A DNA stretch of 64,000 bases from Pseudomonas gingeri. GTDB lineage: Bacteria > Pseudomonadota > Gammaproteobacteria > Pseudomonadales > Pseudomonadaceae. Shown piece after piece: positions 17,353 to 25,575 of the stretch. A program made the position numbers and the translations under genes. Every line of letters starts with the position of its first letter. The stretch's first letter is position 1. The notes under the pieces are model-generated. The model was not told the origin of the DNA and searched no databases. It saw only the letters and a program-made list of their open reading frames with translations. Location: assembly GCF_013385425.1 (NCBI RefSeq), contig NZ_JACAQA010000005.1, positions 394,652-458,651 of the forward strand, written 5' to 3'.

Positions 17353-18591
17353 ATGGACCCGGATATCTGTAAAGGCTGTATCAAGATCGAGGTGGCCCGG
17401 CTGGCCATCGGCATGCAGATCGAAGCACTGGATCGGCCGTGGGAGGAAACCACCTTTTCCTTTCGTGAGTTCCGTATACGCCGCGAGGAGGAACTGCGAC
17501 TGCTGCGCGAGAACTGCGAGTATGCCTGGGTGGATATTGCCAGTGCCGCCGGGGCCCATGGGCTGTCGGTCGAAACCCCGATTGAATGCGCGACTGCATG
17601 CGCGGCACTCGCGGAGCCGGTCGACTTCAACGTTGAAATGGCCCGGGCCGAGCTCGCCTGGGGCTCGGCCCGGGCGCAGTCCTGGCGCATCCTCGAGGCG
17701 GTGGATATGGGCGAGCCGATTCAGGTCGACGCGGTGAAAGCCGTGGTCAAGGATTGCGTCGACAGTATCCTGCGCAACCCCTCGGCCTTGCTCTGGCTGA
17801 CCCGCATCAAGTTCCAGGACGATTACACCGCCGAGCATTCGCTGCGGGTGGCAATGCTGTCCATTGCCCTGGGTCGCGAGTTGGGCCTGCCGGCTGTGGA
17901 ATTGGAGGAGATCGGGGTCGGTGCCATGCTCCACGATGTCGGCAAGCTCAAGGTGCCAAGCGAAATCCTGAATAAACCGTCGGCGTTGACGGATCAGGAG
18001 TACGCCATCATGAAAAGCCACGCCATGGAAGGTTATACCTTGCTCGCCAGCCAAGCCGGTGTGCCGGTGGCGGCGCTCGAGGTGGCGCTGTCGCACCATG
18101 AGCGGTTGGACGGCATGGGCTATCCCCGTGGCTTGAGCGCCGAAGGGATTCCCTTTTATGCGCGGATCGTCGCGGTGACTGACGCCTATGATGCCATCAG
18201 CAGTGACCGGGTCTACAGCAAGGGGCGTTCGACCCTCGAGTCCCTGCGCATCCTGTTCAAAGCGGCCAACAGCCATTTCGACGAGCAGATTGTCAGCGCG
18301 TTCATTCGCCTGATCGGCCTGTATCCCAGCGGCGAAATCGTCGAGATGACCAATGACGAAGTCGCGATCATCCTCGGCGCGCCGCCCTGCAATCGACTCA
18401 AGCCGCGTCTGTTGCGTGTTCTCGGAGCCGACAAGCGGCGCTGCCCGGAGAAGCTTATCGATCTGGCCGACAGCACCTTCGATGCCATGGGCCGGCCCTA
18501 TGCGATTCGCCAGGTCTGTTCGTCCGGGGCCTTTGGCGTTGATATCGAGGCTTATCGCCGACGTGGGCTGATCCAGATAAACGGCGCCTGA
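17353..18591 (+). CDS. HD-GYP cyclic-di-GMP phosphodiesterase with DUF3391
   Basis: 412 residues. The N-terminus ([19 protein letters not shown]) is a DUF3391 domain, and the C-terminal half is an HD-GYP hydrolase with the HD pair at H194-D195 (MLHDVGK), the downstream SHHERLDG motif, and an intact GYP at 256-258. It should hydrolyse cyclic-di-GMP to pGpG and then GMP. Domain order and length match the PA4108-type enzymes of P. aeruginosa. GGAGA lies 7 bases before the ATG. The 55-base gap from the chemoreceptor gene leaves co-transcription possible. Confidence 0.9.
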   Translation: MDPDICKGCIKIEVARLAIGMQIEALDRPWEETTFSFREFRIRREEELRLLRENCEYAWVDIASAAGAHGLSVETPIECATACAALAEPVDFNVEMARAELAWGSARAQSWRILEAVDMGEPIQVDAVKAVVKDCVDSILRNPSALLWLTRIKFQDDYTAEHSLRVAMLSIALGRELGLPAVELEEIGVGAMLHDVGKLKVPSEILNKPSALTDQEYAIMKSHAMEGYTLLASQAGVPVAALEVALSHHERLDGMGYPRGLSAEGIPFYARIVAVTDAYDAISSDRVYSKGRSTLESLRILFKAANSHFDEQIVSAFIRLIGLYPSGEIVEMTNDEVAIILGAPPCNRLKPRLLRVLGADKRRCPEKLIDLADSTFDAMGRPYAIRQVCSSGAFGVDIEAYRRRGLIQINGA

Positions 18592-18657
18592 CAAACGGTG
18601 TTGTGGATCCAGGTTTTCCTTGCGTCAGGTCAAGGTCAGGGGTGGGTCTTCGACTGA

Positions 18658-18679
18658 AGCTGACGGGAGTCCGTCAGCT
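18658..18679 (+). promoter_or_regulatory. Perfect hairpin directly upstream of the yiaY ribosome site
   Basis: AGCTGACGG-GAGT-CCGTCAGCT gives a 9-bp perfect stem with a 4-base loop, ending 1 base before the AAGGAAG ribosome site of yiaY. The apex contains a GGGAG sequence, and the ribosome site has another GGA. A translational control element, for example an Rsm-type site, is possible but the GGA context matches the consensus only in part. Confidence 0.45.
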
Positions 18680-18694
18680 AAAGGAAGACCTACT

Positions 18695-19843
18695 GTGAGC
18701 AGCACATTTTTTATTCCCGCCGTGAATATCATGGGCATTGATTGCCTGGACGAAGCCATGGGCGCGATCCGCAAGCATGGCTTTCGCAAAGCGCTGATCG
18801 TTACCGACGTCGGGCTGGCCAAGGCCGGCGTCGCCGCACGGATTGCCGGGTTGTTGGCGATGCAGGATATCGATTCGGTCGTGTTCGATGGCGCCAAACC
18901 GAATCCGAGCATCGACAACGTCGAGAAGGGCTTGGTGGCACTCAAGGCTGGCCAATGCGATTTCATTGTGTCCCTGGGCGGCGGCTCGCCCCATGACTGT
19001 GCCAAGGGCATCGCCCTGTGCGCCACCAATGGCGGGCATATCCGCGACTATGAAGGCGTCGACCGCTCAGCCAAGCCGCAACTGCCGCTGGTGGCCATCA
19101 ATACCACCGCCGGTACCGCCAGCGAGATGACCCGTTTCTGCATCATCACCGATGAATCGCGCCACGTGAAAATGGCGATTGTCGACCGTAACGTCACGCC
19201 GTTGCTGTCGGTCAACGACCCGGCGCTGATGGTCGCCATGCCCAAGGGACTGACCGCCGCTACCGGCATGGATGCCCTGACCCATGCCATCGAAGCTTAT
19301 GTGTCGACGGCGGCGACGCCGATCACCGACGCCTGCGCGATCAAAGCCATTGAACTGATCAGCGCCAACCTGCGCCAGGCCGTGTTTGATGGCGCCGACC
19401 TGCAGGCCCGGGAAAGCATGGCCTACGCGCAGTTCCTCGCGGGCATGGCGTTCAACAATGCCTCGCTGGGTTTCGTGCATGCCATGGCGCACCAGTTGGG
19501 CGGCTTCTACGACTTGCCCCATGGCGTGTGCAATGCGGTGCTGCTGCCCCATGTGCAGAGTTTCAATGCGCTGGTCTGCCCGCAACGCCTGAGTGATGTG
19601 GCCAAGGCGCTGGGTGCCGACATTCGTGGCATGAGTGCCGAGGAGGGTGCCCAGGCGGCCATTGCGGCGATTCGCAGTCTGGCCAAGGATGTCGAGATTC
19701 CGGCCGGTCTGCGGGAGTTGGGCGCCAAGTTGCAGGACATCCCGATCCTCGCCACCAATGCCCTGAAGGACGCTTGCGGCCTGACCAATCCACGGGCGGC
19801 GGATCAGCGGCAGATCGAAGAGATTTTCCGCAGCGCGTTCTGA
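18695..19843 (+). CDS. yiaY: Iron-containing alcohol dehydrogenase YiaY
   Basis: 382 residues starting at GTG 18695, chosen because AAGGAAG precedes it by 7 bases and the encoded N-terminus ([13 protein letters not shown]) aligns with YiaY. It is a type III metal-dependent dehydrogenase: the nucleotide site GGGSPHD, the metal region [10 protein letters not shown], and a histidine-rich [16 protein letters not shown] segment providing Fe ligands. It oxidises small alcohols with NAD; E. coli YiaY and Pseudomonas relatives act on ethanol, propanol or threonine-like substrates, and the precise substrate is not determined here. It is followed by a hairpin at 19862. Confidence 0.9.
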   Translation: MSSTFFIPAVNIMGIDCLDEAMGAIRKHGFRKALIVTDVGLAKAGVAARIAGLLAMQDIDSVVFDGAKPNPSIDNVEKGLVALKAGQCDFIVSLGGGSPHDCAKGIALCATNGGHIRDYEGVDRSAKPQLPLVAINTTAGTASEMTRFCIITDESRHVKMAIVDRNVTPLLSVNDPALMVAMPKGLTAATGMDALTHAIEAYVSTAATPITDACAIKAIELISANLRQAVFDGADLQARESMAYAQFLAGMAFNNASLGFVHAMAHQLGGFYDLPHGVCNAVLLPHVQSFNALVCPQRLSDVAKALGADIRGMSAEEGAQAAIAAIRSLAKDVEIPAGLRELGAKLQDIPILATNALKDACGLTNPRAADQRQIEEIFRSAF

Positions 19844-19861
19844 GGCAAAACCCCATCACCC

Positions 19862-19889
19862 AGCGCCTTCCCCGGTCGGGGAGGGCGCT
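19862..19889 (+). terminator. Hairpin after yiaY
   Basis: AGCGCCTTCCCC-GGTC-GGGGAGGGCGCT is a 12-bp stem with one G-T pair and a 4-base loop, 19 bases past the yiaY stop. No U-run follows, so termination would need another factor, or the structure marks a processed 3' end. Confidence 0.45.
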
Positions 19890-19934
19890 GTCACGACCAG
19901 CGGGCTTGCAAACCCGCGTTCAGACAGGTTTAAT

Positions 19935-19948
19935 TGAGTGATTACTCA
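19935..19948. promoter_or_regulatory. Operator-like palindrome upstream of tetR gene
   Basis: TGAGT-GATT-ACTCA lies 25 bases before the TetR start and just upstream of TATAAG (19951-19956), which may be the -10 box. It shares the TGAGTGA half site with the second palindrome at 20584-20601, so both are probably bound by the encoded TetR protein, here for autorepression. Confidence 0.6.
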
Positions 19949-19972
19949 TTTATAAGTTGAACGCTGCTCCCC

Positions 19973-20545
19973 ATGGCCCGTCCCAAAAGTGAAGACAAAC
20001 GCAACGCCATCCTCAGTGCCGCCATCGAGGTGTTCGCCGAGCAGGGCCTGGGTTGTCCGACGCTGAAGATCGCCCGGCTCGCCGGGGTCGCCGAGGGCAC
20101 CTTGTTCAACTACTTCAGTTCCAAGGACGTGTTGCTCAACGAACTCTACCTGCATATCAAGGCCGAGTTGCGCGATGTGATGATGCCCGGTTACCCGCGC
20201 ACGGAAACGGTGAAGAAGCGCGCCCGGCACGCCTGGCAGAGTTATGTCGACTGGGGCGTCGCCGAACCGCAGAAACGCAAGGTGGTGGCTTTGCTCGGAA
20301 TGTCCGCGCAGGTTACCGAACAGAGCAAGTTGCTGGGGATGCAGGACTTCTGCGAGGTCAACGAGATGATGCAGGAAAGCATTGCCAGCGGCCTGTTCCG
20401 CGACCAGCCGGCGGCGTTTGTCTCGGCGATCATGGGCGCCCTGGCCGATACCACCATCGACTTTATCCGCCGCGAACCCGACCAGGCCGAGCGTTATGCC
20501 GAAGCCGGTTTCCAGGCGTTCTGGAGTGCTACCGCCAAGGAGTAG
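19973..20545 (+). CDS. TetR-family transcriptional regulator
   Basis: 190 residues. The N-terminal helix-turn-helix is clear (TLKIARLAGVAEGTLFNYFSSKDVLLNELY), followed by an all-helical ligand domain of usual length. It precedes an SDR oxidoreductase and an NAD-dependent epimerase-like gene. Palindromes sharing TGAGTGA lie in front of both this gene and the SDR gene, so it is probably a local repressor relieved by an unknown small molecule. The ATG at 19973 has no strong ribosome site, consistent with low expression. Confidence 0.88.
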   Translation: MARPKSEDKRNAILSAAIEVFAEQGLGCPTLKIARLAGVAEGTLFNYFSSKDVLLNELYLHIKAELRDVMMPGYPRTETVKKRARHAWQSYVDWGVAEPQKRKVVALLGMSAQVTEQSKLLGMQDFCEVNEMMQESIASGLFRDQPAAFVSAIMGALADTTIDFIRREPDQAERYAEAGFQAFWSATAKE

Positions 20546-20583
20546 GCGAGGCTGTTTCTTGTATTGAAGCTTTGCGTTGAAAA

Positions 20584-20601
20584 TGAGTGAGTGCTCACTC
20601 A
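20584..20601. promoter_or_regulatory. Operator palindrome upstream of the SDR gene
   Basis: TGAGTGAG-TG-CTCACTCA has perfect 8-bp arms around a 2-base centre. It begins 2 bases after a TTGAAA (-35 candidate, 20577-20582), so binding here would block RNA polymerase. The ribosome site TAAGGAG and the ATG at 20635 follow. Confidence 0.65.
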
Positions 20602-20634
20602 ACATTAATCTCAATAGTCGTAAGGAGTACAAGC

Positions 20635-21498
20635 ATGTCTAAGGTCTGGTTGATTACCGGCAGTGCCAGCGGTTTGGGTCGCAATGTCGCCGAGGCGGTA
20701 CTGGCGGCGGGGGAACGCCTGGTGGCGACGGCGCGGGAGCCACGGCGGCTGGATGATCTGGTGGCGCGTTATGGCGATCAGGTGCGGGTGGTGGCTCTGG
20801 ATGTCACGGATGCAGCGGCGGCTGAAGCGGCGGTGAAGGTGGCGGTCGATACCTTTGGTCGGCTCGACGTACTGGTCAACAATGCCGGTTACGGTCATCT
20901 CGCCCCTTTCGAGCAGACGGAGGCAGAGGCGTTCCGCGCCGAGGTCGAGACCAATTTCTTTGGCGTGGTCAACGTGACCCGCGCCGCATTGCCGGTGATG
21001 CGCGCGCAACGCAGCGGGCACATCCTGCAGATCTCCTCCGTGGGTGGGCGTCTGGGCATGCCCGGGCTCAGCGCCTATCAGGCGGCGAAGTGGGCGGTGG
21101 GTGGTTTTACCGAAGTGGTCGCGCAGGAAGTGGCGCCGTTGGGGATCAGGATCTGTGCCGTGGAGCCGGGTGGCATGCGTACCAACTGGGCGGTGCGTGC
21201 AGGCCAGGGCACACCCACGATCATCGACGACTACCTGCCTAGCGTCGGTGCGATCCAGGAATTGCTCGGTACCTACGCCGGCAATGAGCCGAGCGATCCG
21301 GATCGGATTGCGCAGATCCTGCTGAAGCTGGCCTATCACGAGCAACTGCCGCTGCACCTGTTGATCGGCAACGATGCCTTGCAGTACTGCGAGCAGGCCG
21401 AGACCGCCCGTGCCGAGGCGGGCGAGCGTTGGCTGGAGGTCAGTCGCGCCGCCGACTACAGTGCTCCTGTCGAGCTGCCAGCATTTCCAACCCATTGA
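20635..21498 (+). CDS. SDR-family NAD(P)-dependent oxidoreductase
   Basis: 287 residues from the ATG at 20635 (TAAGGAG 8 bases upstream). It is a classical short-chain dehydrogenase/reductase: TGSASGLGR nucleotide motif at residues about 8-16, NNAGYG, the catalytic Ser in QISSVGGR, and YxxxK in SAYQAAKW. It reduces or oxidises an unknown carbonyl/alcohol substrate. The downstream epimerase-like gene follows after 10 bases and the tetR gene lies upstream, forming one locally regulated unit. Confidence 0.9.
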   Translation: MSKVWLITGSASGLGRNVAEAVLAAGERLVATAREPRRLDDLVARYGDQVRVVALDVTDAAAAEAAVKVAVDTFGRLDVLVNNAGYGHLAPFEQTEAEAFRAEVETNFFGVVNVTRAALPVMRAQRSGHILQISSVGGRLGMPGLSAYQAAKWAVGGFTEVVAQEVAPLGIRICAVEPGGMRTNWAVRAGQGTPTIIDDYLPSVGAIQELLGTYAGNEPSDPDRIAQILLKLAYHEQLPLHLLIGNDALQYCEQAETARAEAGERWLEVSRAADYSAPVELPAFPTH

Positions 21499-21508
21499 GA
21501 GGTCGTCC

Positions 21509-22180
21509 ATGAACGTCTTGTTGTTCGGTGCCACCGGCATGGTCGGCCAGGGTGTATTACGTGAATGCCTGCTGGCGGGCGATGTGCAGCAGGTCCGGGT
21601 CATTGGCCGTACGCCGGTGACCCAGACCGATCCGAAGCTCAGCCAGGTGGTGCACGCCGACCTGTTCAACTACCAGGGTATCGAGGCCGAGTTGCAGGGC
21701 TTTGATGCCTGCTTCTTCTGCCTGGGTATCTCGGTGGTGGGCCTGGACGAGGCGCAGTACACCCGGGTGACCTACGACCTGACGCTGGCCGCGGCCGAGA
21801 CCTTGTCGCGGCTCAATCCGAACATGACCTTTGTCTATGTCACGGGGGCGGGCACCGACAGCAGTGAAAAGGGCCGCAGCATGTGGGCGCGGGTCAAGGG
21901 CCGTACCGAAAACGCCTTGCAACGCTTGCCGTTCAAGGCGGTTTACCTGATGCGTCCCGGTGCGATCCAGCCGTTGCATGGCGTGCGCTCCAAGACTGCG
22001 CTCTACCAGGCGGTCTACACGCTGGCCGGGCCGTTGATGAGTGTGTTGCGGCGGTTGTGGCCGGACACCATCCAGACCACCGAAACCATTGGCCGGGCGA
22101 TGTTGGCGGTGGCCCGAAATGGTGGGCCGCAGCCGATTCTCGATCCCAAGGCGATCAATCAACTGTCTTCGCGAGGTTGA
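21509..22180 (+). CDS. NAD(P)-binding atypical SDR (HTATIP2/epimerase-like)
   Basis: 223 residues from the ATG at 21509, with a GAGAGG ribosome site; the reading frame is open further upstream, but inside the SDR gene. The Rossmann motif GATGMVGQGVLRE is at the N-terminus, as in atypical SDRs of the NAD-dependent epimerase/HTATIP2 group, and MRPGAIQPLHG resembles the loop after the active site. It probably binds NADPH, with an oxidoreductase or sensor role. It is co-transcribed with the preceding SDR gene (10-base gap). Confidence 0.85.
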   Translation: MNVLLFGATGMVGQGVLRECLLAGDVQQVRVIGRTPVTQTDPKLSQVVHADLFNYQGIEAELQGFDACFFCLGISVVGLDEAQYTRVTYDLTLAAAETLSRLNPNMTFVYVTGAGTDSSEKGRSMWARVKGRTENALQRLPFKAVYLMRPGAIQPLHGVRSKTALYQAVYTLAGPLMSVLRRLWPDTIQTTETIGRAMLAVARNGGPQPILDPKAINQLSSRG

Positions 22181-22337
22181 GGCTTGGCTGAGTGGTGGAG
22201 GTTGCGCGAGTGCATGCGGGCGGTGGTGACTGTGGGCGCGCTGGGTTCCTGGAGTCCCGGTCTGCTAACCCGCGTACAGTCTCCACCCACTTCGTTTAGC
22301 CGCGATGGATGACGATTCCACTACTCCGGAGGACGTC

Positions 22338-22502
22338 ATGTTCAAAGTTACACTCAACCCACCTGTTTGCGCAGACTTGAAACTCAACGCGGTTGTCGAC
22401 CGGGTTTTCGCCCACTACAACCTGCCGATCAGCGATGATCCGATGGTCCCCCGAAATGCTTGTAAACCGGATAATCCGAACGGCGTCGAAGAAGCGCTGT
22501 AG
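22338..22502 (+). pseudogene. DUF6124-like small protein truncated by a REP element
   Basis: 54 codons from the ATG at 22338, with GGAGG at 22328-22332. The start (MFKVTLNPPVCADLKLNAVVD) and HYNLP segment resemble the N-terminus of Pseudomonas DUF6124 proteins, which from memory are about 100-120 residues, so this copy has lost the C-terminal half. The TAG stop (22500-22502) is part of the first REP core GTAGGAGC, showing that REP insertion or expansion provides the stop. An upstream ATG at 22305 lacks a ribosome site. The remnant may still be translated. The family assignment is tentative. Confidence 0.5.
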
Positions 22503-22912
22503 GAGCAGGCTTGCCGGCGATGAGGTCCTTGAGTTTTGTGGTGCTTGATCGTCCGCCATCGCCAGCAAGCCGGCTCCCACAAAGGTTGCGCATGGCCGCA
22601 GTATCATGGTTGCCTCGGTCCATGTAGGAGCTGGCTTGCCAGCGATGAGGTCCTTGAGTTTTGTGGTGCTTGATCGTCCGCCATCGCCAGCAAGCCGGCT
22701 CCCACAAAGGTTGTGCATGGCGCGAAGTATTATGGTTGCCTCGGTCCATGTAGGAGCAGGCTTGCCGGCGATGAGGTCCTTGAGTTTTGCGGTGCTTGAT
22801 CGTCCGCCATCGCCAGCAAGCCGGCTCCCACAAAGGCTGCGCATGGCCGCGAAGTATCGTGGTTGCCTCGGTCCATGTAGGAGCTGGCTTGCCTGCGATG
22901 GCGGAGGTACAG
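22499..22912. repeat. Tandem REP/BIME array (three ~126-bp units plus a partial)
   Basis: The REP core GTAGGAGC starts at 22499, 22624, 22750 and 22877, a period of 125-127 bases. Each full unit has a forward REP, a conserved 35-45 base spacer with TTGAGTTTTG and GATCGTCCGCCATCG, an inverted REP ending CGGCTCCCAC, and a linker ending CCTCGGTCCAT. The fourth copy stops after its first REP. The array fills nearly all of the gene-free stretch 22503-23000, and open frames through it on both strands are repeat translations, not genes. Confidence 0.93.
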
Positions 22913-23000
22913 ACACATTCAGAACCAGAGCCATTTTTCATTTTTTCTTGTCGCGTACTAACTTTCCTGTGAACACCCACAATTACGGGAGGGCAATGGA

Positions 23001-23489
23001 TTGCCCACGCCACCTCACTCCAGCCAACTGCGCACTGGACGCTATTCGCAGTCCGGGCAAATCTACCTTCTGACCGCTGTTATCGAGGACCGCAGACCGG
23101 TTCTCGCCGACTGGCAAACGGGCAGGTTGCTGGTGCAGCAATTTCGTCAGGCACAAGCCGAAGGCTTGGCCGACTCCCTGACCTGGGTCGTTATGCCGGA
23201 TCACTTTCACTGGTTGATCGAGCTGAAAAGCAGCACCTTGTCGGAGTTGATGCTCGCGACCAAGTCGAGGAGCGCACGAGAGATCAATGCCCGACTGGGA
23301 CGTTCGGGACGGCTTTGGCAAAAAGGCTTTCACGACCGTGCCATTCGCCGCGAGGAAGATTTGCTGGCCGTTGCCCGCTACATTATTGCCAACCCGCTGC
23401 GCGCTGGTTTGGTAAAGCGGATACGGGACTACCCATTATGGGATGCTATATGGCTGGAGGATGCCGATTACGAAGAGGTGCGGCGGTGA
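23001..23489 (+). CDS. REP-associated tyrosine transposase (RAYT)
   Basis: 162 residues beginning at TTG 23001; a GGGAGGG site sits 7 bases upstream, and the nearby ATG at 22996 is out of frame, so the TTG is the best start. It is a Y1 HUH single-strand nuclease of the IS200/IS605-like transposase fold: HFH at 68-70 within MPDHFHWL, RLWQKGFHDR at 104-113, and the catalytic Tyr127 in ARYI. RAYTs cut and rejoin REP hairpins and are thought to spread them. This one lies between REP clusters, the left tandem and the right inverted, as expected for a REP family founder. All catalytic residues look intact. Confidence 0.93.
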   Translation: MPTPPHSSQLRTGRYSQSGQIYLLTAVIEDRRPVLADWQTGRLLVQQFRQAQAEGLADSLTWVVMPDHFHWLIELKSSTLSELMLATKSRSAREINARLGRSGRLWQKGFHDRAIRREEDLLAVARYIIANPLRAGLVKRIRDYPLWDAIWLEDADYEEVRR

Positions 23490-23498
23490 GCCTGGCAT

Positions 23499-23522
23499 CG
23501 CCATCGCTGGCAAGCCAGCTCA
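23499..23522. repeat. REP singlet downstream of RAYT
   Basis: The segment CCATCGCTGGCAAGCCAGCT is the reverse complement of a REP core (AGCTGGCTTGCCAGCGATGG). It starts 10 bases after the RAYT stop. Confidence 0.75.
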
Positions 23523-23565
23523 GGCTTCTGGGTACGGCGATCTTTTGCGGTGGCGCACAAACTTT

Positions 23566-23647
23566 GTGGGAGCCGGCTTGCTGGCGATGGCGGACGATCA
23601 AGCACCGCAAGGCTCAAGGGCCTCATCGCCGGCAGGCCAGCTCCTAC
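23566..23647. repeat. REP doublet in inverse orientation
   Basis: This 82-base doublet is the reverse complement of the units at 22499-22580, including the spacer with GGCGGACGATCAAGCACCGC. The RAYT gene is therefore bracketed by oppositely oriented doublets of one family. Confidence 0.88.
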
Positions 23648-23680
23648 AGGTACCGCGTGTTCCCCAAGATCGCAGGCAAT

Positions 23681-23710
23681 AAAAAAGCGGCCCGGATCAA
23701 CCGGGCCGCT
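23681..23710 (-). terminator. Rho-independent terminator of fumarase gene
   Basis: On the minus strand GCGGCCCGG-TTGAT-CCGGGCCGC forms a 9-bp stem followed by a run of Ts (AAAAAA on the plus strand, 23681-23686), 23 bases after the fumarase stop. Confidence 0.92.
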
Positions 23711-23732
23711 TCTATTCCTGCAACAAAAGCGC

Positions 23733-25256
23733 TTACTGCACTTCCACCGCCAGGCTGTCGTGGATCTTCTTCTGCCAGATGGCCGGACCGGTGATATGCA
23801 CCGACTCGCCCTTGGAATCGACCGCGACCGTCACCGGCATGTCCTTGACCTCGAACTCGTAGATCGCTTCCATGCCCAGTTCGGCAAAGGCCACGACCTT
23901 GGATTTCTTGATCGCCTGGGCGACCAGGTAGGCAGCGCCACCCACGGCCATCAAGTACACGGCCTTGTAGTCCTTGATCGCTTCGATGGCGGTCGGGCCG
24001 CGCTCGGATTTGCCGATCATGCCCAGCAAGCCGGTCTGGTCGAGGATCTGCCGGGTGAATTTGTCCATGCGCGTTGCCGTGGTCGGACCGGCCGGCCCGA
24101 CCACTTCTTCACGCACCGGATCAACCGGGCCGACGTAGTAGATAAAGCGACCCTTGAGGTCCACCGGCAAGGTTTCACCCTTGTTGAGCATTTCCACCAT
24201 GCGCTTGTGCGCGGCGTCGCGGCCGGTGAGCATCTTGCCGTTGAGCAGGACGGTTTCGCCCGGCTTCCAGCTCTGCACGTCTTCCGGGGTCAGGGTGTCG
24301 AGGTTGACGCGACGGGCCGACGGACCGGCTTCCCAGACGATTTCCGGGTAGGCGTCCAACGGTGGCGCTTCCAGCGAGGCCGGGCCGGAGCCGTCGAGCA
24401 CGAAGTGCGCGTGGCGGGTGGCGGCGCAGTTGGGGATCATGCACACCGGCAGGGACGCCGCGTGCGTCGGGTAATCCATGATTTTCACGTCGAGCACGGT
24501 GGTCAAACCACCCAGGCCCTGGGCACCGATACCCAGTTGGTTGACCTTCTCGAACAGCTCCAGGCGCATTTCTTCGATGCGGTTGGACGGGCCACGCTTC
24601 TTCAGCTCGTGGATGTCGATGGACTCCATCAACACTTCCTTGGCCATGACCGCGGCTTTCTCGGCGGTGCCGCCGATGCCGATGCCGAGCATGCCCGGTG
24701 GGCACCAGCCGGCACCCATGGTCGGCACCGTCTTCAGCACCCAGTCGACGATCGAGTCGGACGGGTTGAGCATGGCCATTTTCGACTTGTTCTCGGAGCC
24801 GCCGCCCTTGGCCGCGACGTCCACTTCCACGGTGTTACCCGGAACGATGGAGTAATGGATGACCGCCGGGGTGTTGTCCTTGGTGTTCTTGCGCGCGCCG
24901 GCCGGGTCGGCCAGGATCGAAGCGCGCAGGACGTTTTCCGGCAGGTTGTAGGCGCGACGCACGCCTTCGTTGATCATGTCGTCCAGGCCCATGGTGGCAC
25001 CGTCCCAGCGCACATCCATGCCCACGCGCACGAACACGGTGACAATCCCGGTGTCCTGGCAGATCGGCCGGTGGCCGGTGGCGCACATGCGCGAGTTGAT
25101 CAGGATCTGGGCCATGGAGTCGCGGGCCGCCGGCGACTCTTCCCGCAGGTAGGCCTCGTGCATGGCCTGGATGAAATCCACGGGGTGGTAGTAGGAAATG
25201 AACTGCAGGGCGTCGGCAACGCTCTGTATCAGGTCGTCTTGCTTGATCACGGTCAT
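23733..25256 (-). CDS. fumA: Fumarate hydratase class I
   Basis: 507 residues, the usual length for the oxygen-sensitive [4Fe-4S] fumarase of E. coli FumA/FumB type. The N-terminal cluster-binding region contains CATGHRPICQDTGI; further cysteines occur in GAGWCPPG and IPNCAATRHAH, and the C-terminal fumarase beta-type domain follows in the same chain. It interconverts fumarate and malate in the TCA cycle. The ATG at 25256 follows GAGGAG by 9 bases; the frame is open upstream but has no second ribosome site. A terminator lies at 23681-23710. It is divergent from the diguanylate cyclase gene, an order also found in P. aeruginosa (from memory). Confidence 0.94.
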   Translation of the reverse strand: MTVIKQDDLIQSVADALQFISYYHPVDFIQAMHEAYLREESPAARDSMAQILINSRMCATGHRPICQDTGIVTVFVRVGMDVRWDGATMGLDDMINEGVRRAYNLPENVLRASILADPAGARKNTKDNTPAVIHYSIVPGNTVEVDVAAKGGGSENKSKMAMLNPSDSIVDWVLKTVPTMGAGWCPPGMLGIGIGGTAEKAAVMAKEVLMESIDIHELKKRGPSNRIEEMRLELFEKVNQLGIGAQGLGGLTTVLDVKIMDYPTHAASLPVCMIPNCAATRHAHFVLDGSGPASLEAPPLDAYPEIVWEAGPSARRVNLDTLTPEDVQSWKPGETVLLNGKMLTGRDAAHKRMVEMLNKGETLPVDLKGRFIYYVGPVDPVREEVVGPAGPTTATRMDKFTRQILDQTGLLGMIGKSERGPTAIEAIKDYKAVYLMAVGGAAYLVAQAIKKSKVVAFAELGMEAIYEFEVKDMPVTVAVDSKGESVHITGPAIWQKKIHDSLAVEVQ

Positions 25257-25575
25257 GGGTCGCGCTCCTCTATAAAGACGGGAACATGGAAATAAGGTGT
25301 TTGCGACCGGTTTGCATCTGGTCTGTCGAAAACATCTTTTGAGGCGGGCCGGGCACGCATGACCGGCACAAAATAAGGCGCGGCAGTATAACCCGCCCTT
25401 GAGCCCGGCACATCCGTCAGTGGTCAAACCAAGGTCGCAGGAGCGTCGGCACTTTTCTTGCGTCCTTATCTTGTCCTCTCGTCCAGATTAAAGTGTACGA
25501 GTGGCAAAAAATTGAATAGTTATTTTTGATCCAGATCACTAGAGTGGCAAGTGGCCTGTACGGGAAGGAAACCCC
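25257..25575. other. Divergent control region between fumA and sadC
   Basis: 319 bases without a gene. The fumA half is GC-rich; the sadC half (25480-25540) is AT-rich and holds TTGATCCAGATCAC at 25526-25539, one base from an Anr/FNR consensus (TTGAT-N4-ATCAA). No inverted repeat with a T-run and no RNA gene was recognised. Confidence 0.5.
25526..25539. promoter_or_regulatory. Candidate Anr/FNR box
   Basis: TTGAT-CCAG-ATCAC matches 9 of 10 conserved positions. It is centred 43 bases before the sadC TTG start, which is too close for a standard class II site with an ordinary leader, so it may repress sadC, act on another start site or be a chance match. Confidence 0.3.

Noticed and set aside
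22499..22912. Regularly spaced repeats considered as a CRISPR array
   Set aside because: The repeated unit includes both repeat and spacer (spacers are identical), the period is about 126 bases and the repeats are REP palindromes. No cas genes are present.
22606..23073. Open frames across the REP array coding repeated peptides on both strands
   Set aside because: They translate the repeat itself (the 126-bp period is divisible by 3, so frames stay open). No ribosome site and no family.
23550..25295. Long plus-strand open frame opposite fumA running in from REP sequence
   Set aside because: It begins inside an inverted REP doublet and continues through the fumarase antisense strand; no start signal or motif.
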